Below are positions 5,971-9,044 of a stretch of DNA of 9,044 nucleotides, piece by piece. Positions within the stretch are counted from its first letter, which is position 1; the number at the start of each line of letters is the position of its first letter. The notes beneath the pieces are model-generated. The model ran no database searches, was not told where the DNA came from, and was given only the letters and a program-made list of their open reading frames with translations. The position numbers and the translations under genes were made by a program. Location: the NCBI GenBank assembly GCA_913050205.1, contig CAJXAU010000040.1:1-9044 (forward strand), read 5' to 3'. The stretch is from an uncultured Verrucomicrobiota bacterium (GTDB taxonomy: Bacteria; Verrucomicrobiota; Verrucomicrobiia; Limisphaerales; UBA1096).

Positions 5971-6486
5971 GCGGTTGAAGACCCGGCCGATCCCTGGCGC
6001 CTGCCCGCCTTGGGTGTGCAGGGATTGAATGGGCCTAGCGTCCGCATGATGGTGCTGAGATCGGCCTGCCGCACAGACCGTGTCCTCACTGCGCAGACAG
6101 ACATTCGTTCCACCAAAATCCCCGGTTTTCGTAAGGATCCTCGTGTTGCTTGGTTGTTTTATGATCCGGCCTCAAAAGTGCAGGTGCGGGCAACCGGCCG
6201 AGCGACCATCCATCACAATGATGAGTTAACCCGCCGCGCTTGGCCAAGCGTGCCGGAGACAAACCAACTCAACTACTCCACGGCGCTGCCCCCCGGCGCG
6301 ACCATCAGCGACCCGGCGCTTGGCCAAGCGGCAAACGACGACCCGGCCAGCGCATTCGCCAACTTCGCCGTGATCTGGTGTGAGATTACCCGGATCGACT
6401 GGCTGCAACTTGGCCCACAAAGCCATCGGCGCGCCCAGTTTACATGGAATGGCAGCGAGTGGCTGGCTGCATGGACTGTGCCTTAA
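5914..6486 (+). CDS. Pyridoxamine 5'-phosphate oxidase-family flavoprotein
   Basis: This 190-residue protein is a probable FMN-binding split-barrel protein. Family signs are P-S-V-R-M-M-V-L-R at 41-49, Q-T-D-I-R-S-T-K at 61-68, DPRVAWLFYDP at 75-85, V-Q-V-R-A-T-G-R-A at 89-97, and a C-terminal IDWLQLGPQSHRRAQF segment (161-176) ending near W-x-x-x-W-T-V-P. PdxH oxidises pyridoxamine or pyridoxine 5'-phosphate to pyridoxal 5'-phosphate, but PdxH is longer and ends in an R-L-x-P motif that is not clear here, so the substrate is left open. The ATG at 5914 follows a TTGGCCAAGCGA palindrome directly, and no good Shine-Dalgarno sequence is seen. Three exact palindromes inside it encode L-A-K, A-W-P-S and L-G-Q-A in loop-like places. 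It diverges from rlmB across 100 bp and is followed by cysE after 47 bp. Confidence 0.8.
   Translation: MSDDELQTLLGGVWQRLAKAVEDPADPWRLPALGVQGLNGPSVRMMVLRSACRTDRVLTAQTDIRSTKIPGFRKDPRVAWLFYDPASKVQVRATGRATIHHNDELTRRAWPSVPETNQLNYSTALPPGATISDPALGQAANDDPASAFANFAVIWCEITRIDWLQLGPQSHRRAQFTWNGSEWLAAWTVP
6237..6330. repeat. Two 14-bp palindromes inside the flavoprotein gene
   Basis: Two perfect CGCTTGGCCAAGCG palindromes at 6237-6250 and 6317-6330, 80 bp apart. The first is read as A-W-P-S and the second as L-G-Q-A, so identical DNA is translated in two phases within one protein. These are the last copies in the window. Confidence 0.85.
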
Positions 6487-6499
6487 ACTGGGCGACTCC

Positions 6500-6527
6500 T
6501 TGCCATTTTCCGCAAAATAACGATACT
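6500..6527 (+). promoter_or_regulatory. Candidate promoter for cysE, near-leaderless
   Basis: TTGCCA (6500-6505, five of six matches to TTGACA), a 16-base spacer and GATACT (6522-6527, four of six matches to TATAAT) precede the GTG at 6534 by six bases. The sequence after the -10 box (TCCGCC, then GTG) resembles that at ispF (TCGGCC, then GTG). It fills most of the 47-bp gap between the flavoprotein gene and cysE. Confidence 0.35.
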
Positions 6528-6533
6528 TCCGCC

Positions 6534-7436
6534 GTGAGCGAAAGCATCACCAAGTTGACCAACGACCTGATCGCCTCCTACGCCAAGGTGGGTGGGATCA
6601 ATCACTTGGACGGCGGCAACCTACCTTCGAAGGTTGCCATCGCCGCTATCACGACCGACCTGCTACGACTGTTGCTTCCCGGGTTCTTCGACGAAAAACC
6701 AATCCAGACCGCCGAGCTTAAAGTCGAGATCGCAATGTTGATGGACAGCGTCAGCGGCAGGCTCGAGGACGAGATTACCAAGAGCGTCGAATACAAGCCG
6801 CCCGGCGACAGGTCAACTGAACGCCCTAGACAATTGGCCCGCAAGATCACCGAAGAATTTCTCGGCACCATTCCCGCTATCCGCGAACGGCTCAAGACTG
6901 ACGTCGAGGCGGCCTATGCCGGCGATCCCGCCGCAATCAGCCACGAGGAAATCGTCGTGGCCTATCCGTTTATTGAGACCATCGCCGTTCAGCGCATGGC
7001 ACACGAGTTGTACAAACAGGATGTTACGTTGATACCGCGCATCATGAGCGAGTGGGCGCACAGTCGCACCGGCATCGACCTGCACCCCGGCGCGAAAATC
7101 GGCTCCCACTTTTTCATCGACCACGGTACCGGCACGGTGGTGGGCGAAACCACCGTCATCGGTAACAACGTGAAAATTTATCACGGCGTCACCCTTGGCG
7201 CGAAATCGACCTCGCGCGTGGAGGAACTCCGCGGTAGTAAACGCCACCCCACAATCGAAGACGGCGTGACGATTTACCCTGGAGCAACCATCCTCGGCGG
7301 CAAAACGGTTATTGGGGCAAACAGCACCATTGGCGGCAACGTATTCCTCATTCACAGCGTCCCCAAGAACTCCCTCGTCATCGCCGAGGACGTCAGCGTC
7401 AAGGTCACCAACAAAGCCGCCCAAGCAGAAATCTAA
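6534..7436 (+). CDS. cysE: Serine O-acetyltransferase (EpsC/CysE type)
   Basis: The enzyme acetylates L-serine with acetyl-CoA to O-acetylserine, the direct precursor of cysteine. From the GTG at 6534 it has 300 residues: an alpha-helical N-terminal domain (1-165) containing the L-L-x-P-G-F-F-D-E stretch typical of the EpsC subgroup, then a left-handed beta-helix of hexapeptide repeats. Active-site signatures are I-D-L-H-P-G-A at 181-187 and F-I-D-H-G-T-G at 194-200, with D182 and H197 matching the catalytic Asp and His of E. coli CysE; VVGETTVIG and VKIYHGVTLGA follow. The C-terminus (V-I-A-E-D-V-S-V-K) departs from the usual G-V-P-A-R-I-V. An in-frame ATG at 6444 overlaps the preceding gene and adds 30 unlikely residues, so GTG is preferred; a candidate promoter lies just in front of it. 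No TTGGCCAA palindrome lies within this gene. Confidence 0.92.
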   Translation: MSESITKLTNDLIASYAKVGGINHLDGGNLPSKVAIAAITTDLLRLLLPGFFDEKPIQTAELKVEIAMLMDSVSGRLEDEITKSVEYKPPGDRSTERPRQLARKITEEFLGTIPAIRERLKTDVEAAYAGDPAAISHEEIVVAYPFIETIAVQRMAHELYKQDVTLIPRIMSEWAHSRTGIDLHPGAKIGSHFFIDHGTGTVVGETTVIGNNVKIYHGVTLGAKSTSRVEELRGSKRHPTIEDGVTIYPGATILGGKTVIGANSTIGGNVFLIHSVPKNSLVIAEDVSVKVTNKAAQAEI

Positions 7437-7577
7437 TTAAGCACCTTGCCAATTACCTAAATTTTCAGGTTTTTTTGAAACTTCCACTTCTGGAATGCGT
7501 ATCTTAGAGTTTGGGAGTGTTGCCGAGCTGAACGTCTAACAACTCAAACTTGTGACTAAAAATATCTAAATTTTCGA
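7437..7577. other. AT-rich 141-bp intergenic region between cysE and the efflux operon
   Basis: This is the longest gene-free stretch. It holds the weak hairpin plus T-run near 7455-7476 and a direct repeat CTAAATTTTC at 7457-7466 and 7566-7575. A poor promoter-like pair, TTGAAA at 7475-7480 and TATCTT at 7500-7505, has a 19-base spacer. Composition changes from GC-rich to AT-rich here. No RNA gene or palindrome copy is visible. Confidence 0.6.
7455..7476 (+). terminator. Possible weak intrinsic terminator after cysE
   Basis: ACCT and AGGT arms (7455-7458 and 7467-7470) flank an 8-base AT-rich loop and are followed by a run of T to 7476. The stem is only four base pairs, so confidence is low; the position 19 bp after the cysE stop is suitable. 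Confidence 0.3.
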
Positions 7578-8957
7578 ATGAAAAATGTTGTAATTACATT
7601 ACTAGTTCTAGCAGCAGGTTATCTTGCTTACCTGCAGTTTGGAGATAGCGAAAAAGCAAATAACAACTCTAATAATGAGAAATTCAAACAACGCCAAACA
7701 ACCACTAAGGTGGAAAAAAGGGATATCAACTTTTCCGTAACTGTTGCTGGCGAACTCAGCCCTGCTGAAAAAGTTTCGGTAAGACCTGAGGTAAATGGTA
7801 AAATTGCAGAATTAGCAGTTGATATTTCCGACTTTGTTAAAAAAGGGGATTTGCTTTTCAGACTGGATGATAAGGATATTCGAATTGAAATTGATTCACG
7901 CAAAAAACAAATAGACAGTGCTAATCTTCAACTTGCTCAGTCTCAAAAAGAATTTGAAAGAGCAAGCCAGCTTTATCAGGATGATCTTGTTTCAAAGGAA
8001 GTCTACGAATCTGCCAAAAACAAATTCGAACTATCAAAAATTTCGAGAGATCGCGCACAAAACGATTATGATCTAACGTCAGAAAAACTATCCAAAACAA
8101 GTGTTGTCGCTCCGTTTGATTGCACAGTACTTTCAAGACCTGTGTCGATTGGGCAAGCGGTATCAGGCTCAGGAGGGCAAAGTGGTGGTACTGAGGTTAT
8201 GGAGGTCGCAGATCTAAAGAACTTAATTATACTATCCCATGTAAATCAGTCCGATGTGTCTAGGATGAAAGTGAATCAGTCAGTCTCAATTGAGATTGAA
8301 GCTGTGGCTGATTTAATCGTAGAAGGCGTTGTAGAAAGAATAGCACCACAGGCCACCATCAAAAGCGGAATTAAAGGTTTTTCTACTAGGATCAGGTTGA
8401 TTAACACTGATTCGTCAACCGTCAAAACCGGAATGACAGCAACGATTAAAATACCAGTAGCAAACTCTAAAGGGGTGACCGCTGCAAAGCTAGCTTCAAT
8501 CTTTACTGAAAGAAACGACAGCAAACAAAAAACCGAAACTTTTGCGTATGTGAAACAAAAGGATGGAAAATACGCAAAACAAATGATCGAGGTAGGGGTT
8601 AGCGACTTGAATTATGCTGAAATAAAAAGAGGACTCAAAGAGGGAGATGAGGTTTCATTAGAAAAACCTGACGACGAAAATATTCTTGATAAAGCGATCA
8701 CATTGGATGGCGAAAAAGTTGAAGAAACTAAAAAAGAAGATCCTCTTGTAGCTAAGTATGATAAAAATGGGAATGGTAAACTAGATATGGATGAAATCAT
8801 GGATGCAAGAGACAAGATGACTGAAGAAGAAAAAACAGCTTTAAGAGAAAAAATGCGAGAAAGATTTGGTAGCGGCCGACCTGGTGGAAGTGGACGTCCA
8901 AGAGGAAGTGGACGACCTGGAGGCAGTGGTGGGCGCCCCGGCAGCGGAAGGCCATAA
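7578..8957 (+). CDS. Efflux periplasmic adaptor (HlyD/MacA-like) with C-terminal EF-hand and Gly-Arg-Pro repeat tail
   Basis: Membrane-fusion proteins bridge an inner-membrane exporter and an outer-membrane channel. The 459-residue protein starts with one hydrophobic anchor or signal segment (about 3-21), then an Asn/Lys-rich linker, a biotinyl-lipoyl half motif (V-R-P-E-V-N-G-K-I, about 68-76), a coiled-coil hairpin with heptad-like Lys/Glu/Gln helices (about 100-165), the second lipoyl half (V-V-A-P-F-D-C-T-V, about 176-184) and beta-barrel segments to about 370. Two additions follow: a canonical EF-hand loop D395-K-N-G-N-G-K-L-D-M-D-E406, expected to bind Ca2+, and a low-complexity tail (431-459) of five imperfect G-S-G-R-P-x repeats. 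The gene is AT-rich, uses AAA, AGA and ATT freely unlike its neighbours, lacks the palindrome and has no clear Shine-Dalgarno sequence. The following ABC ATPase gene supports a MacA-type role. Confidence 0.9.
   Translation: MKNVVITLLVLAAGYLAYLQFGDSEKANNNSNNEKFKQRQTTTKVEKRDINFSVTVAGELSPAEKVSVRPEVNGKIAELAVDISDFVKKGDLLFRLDDKDIRIEIDSRKKQIDSANLQLAQSQKEFERASQLYQDDLVSKEVYESAKNKFELSKISRDRAQNDYDLTSEKLSKTSVVAPFDCTVLSRPVSIGQAVSGSGGQSGGTEVMEVADLKNLIILSHVNQSDVSRMKVNQSVSIEIEAVADLIVEGVVERIAPQATIKSGIKGFSTRIRLINTDSSTVKTGMTATIKIPVANSKGVTAAKLASIFTERNDSKQKTETFAYVKQKDGKYAKQMIEVGVSDLNYAEIKRGLKEGDEVSLEKPDDENILDKAITLDGEKVEETKKEDPLVAKYDKNGNGKLDMDEIMDARDKMTEEEKTALREKMRERFGSGRPGGSGRPRGSGRPGGSGGRPGSGRP
8868..8954 (+). 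repeat. 18-nt-period coding repeat for the adaptor's Gly-Ser-Gly-Arg-Pro tail
   Basis: About five imperfect 18-nt units encode GSGRPG, GSGRPR, GSGRPG, GSGGRP and GSGRP at the very C-terminus. An 11-base identity, GGAAGTGGACG, recurs at 8886-8896 and 8904-8914. The tail is much more GC-rich than the rest of the gene and could expand or contract by slippage. Confidence 0.75.
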
Positions 8958-8979
8958 GAATATATTCCCACAGAATAAA

Positions 8980-9044
8980 ATGCCCCTTCTTGAACTCAGG
9001 GATATTCACAAAACCTATCATCTTGGTGGTGAAACAATTCGAGC
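8980..9044 (+). CDS. ABC transporter ATP-binding protein, 5' end only (MacB/LolD-like)
   Basis: The window ends after 21 complete codons. The start reads M-P-L-L-E-L-R-D-I-H-K-T-Y-H-L-G-G-E-T-I-R, the typical opening beta-strand and A-loop (aromatic Y13 stacking on adenine) of MacB/LolD/FtsE-type ATPases, whose opening usually reads like 'I-x-L-x-D-I-x-K-x-Y-x-x-G'. It lies 22 bp after the adaptor gene on the same strand, so a MacA-MacB-like macrolide, peptide or lipoprotein exporter is the natural reading. The Walker motifs lie outside the window, and whether a permease is fused (MacB) or separate cannot be seen. Confidence 0.8.
   Translation, partial: MPLLELRDIHKTYHLGGETIR

Noticed and set aside
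5814..6116. N-terminal 101-residue extension of the rlmB frame
   Set aside because: It is antisense to the flavoprotein gene and lacks RlmB similarity; MAKASREFLYG at 5813 is the normal family opening.
1069..6332. Palindrome copies as a CRISPR array or transposon inverted repeats
   Set aside because: Spacing is irregular over 5 kb, no spacers or transposase gene exist, and no target-site duplications are visible.
6444..6533. Upstream ATG start for cysE at 6444
   Set aside because: It overlaps the flavoprotein gene by 43 bp and adds a cysteine- and tryptophan-rich peptide unlike SAT N-termini; the promoter-like sequence lies between it and the GTG.
6813..7424. 203-codon open frame on the minus strand antisense to cysE
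   Set aside because: Shadow of the hexapeptide-repeat gene; Val/Asp/Gly-rich translation without domains.

Overview
The window looks like a chromosomal segment of a GC-rich, verrucomicrobium-like bacterium. The taxonomic call is moderate: it rests on the short 'S-T-D-L-x-x-W ... F-F-R-L' C-terminal module of the first protein, the style of the unrecognised proteins, and a MacA-like adaptor ending in an EF-hand plus a Gly/Arg/Pro tail. No tRNA, rRNA, CRISPR array, insertion sequence or prophage gene was found.

Layout. Positions 1-805 (+): the 3' part of an unrecognised, probably exported protein cut by the window edge. 817-1599 (+): TatD-family metal-dependent hydrolase. 1601-3598 (-): RecG helicase, convergent with tatD. 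3689-4297 (+): an unrecognised protein with a zinc-ribbon-like cysteine set, divergent from recG. 4304-5813 (-): a tight cluster rlmB-type rRNA methyltransferase -> ispF -> small charged unknown protein. 5914-6486 (+): pyridoxamine-phosphate-oxidase-like flavoprotein, divergent from rlmB. 6534-7436 (+): EpsC/CysE-type serine O-acetyltransferase. 7578-9044 (+): an AT-rich efflux operon, with a periplasmic adaptor followed by the first 21 codons of an ABC-transporter ATPase, probably a MacAB-like pair.

The genes up to 7436 are mostly housekeeping: DNA repair, isoprenoid precursor synthesis, rRNA modification and cysteine synthesis. ispF, an rlmB-type gene and cysE also sit close together in the ispD-ispF-gltX-cysE-cysS-rlmB region of Firmicutes, so their proximity here may be a rearranged relic. 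From about 7437 the base composition falls from about 65% to about 37% G+C in sampled lines, codon use changes and the palindrome described next disappears, which suggests a segment of different origin.

The strongest unexplained signal is a short dispersed palindrome, core TTGGCCAA, best form GCTTGGCCAAGC. It occurs 12 times exactly and 4 more times with one mismatch between 1071 and 6327, against about 0.14 exact copies expected by chance in a window this size. It is used in all three reading phases inside genes (Ala-Trp-Pro-Ser, Leu-Gly-Gln, Leu-Ala-Lys), sits in pairs in both divergent intergenic regions, and is absent from the recG helicase core. It resembles in concept the cyanobacterial HIP1 palindrome but has a different sequence. 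At ispF, and more weakly at recG, its TTGGCC half lies where a -35 box would be for a nearly leaderless transcript.
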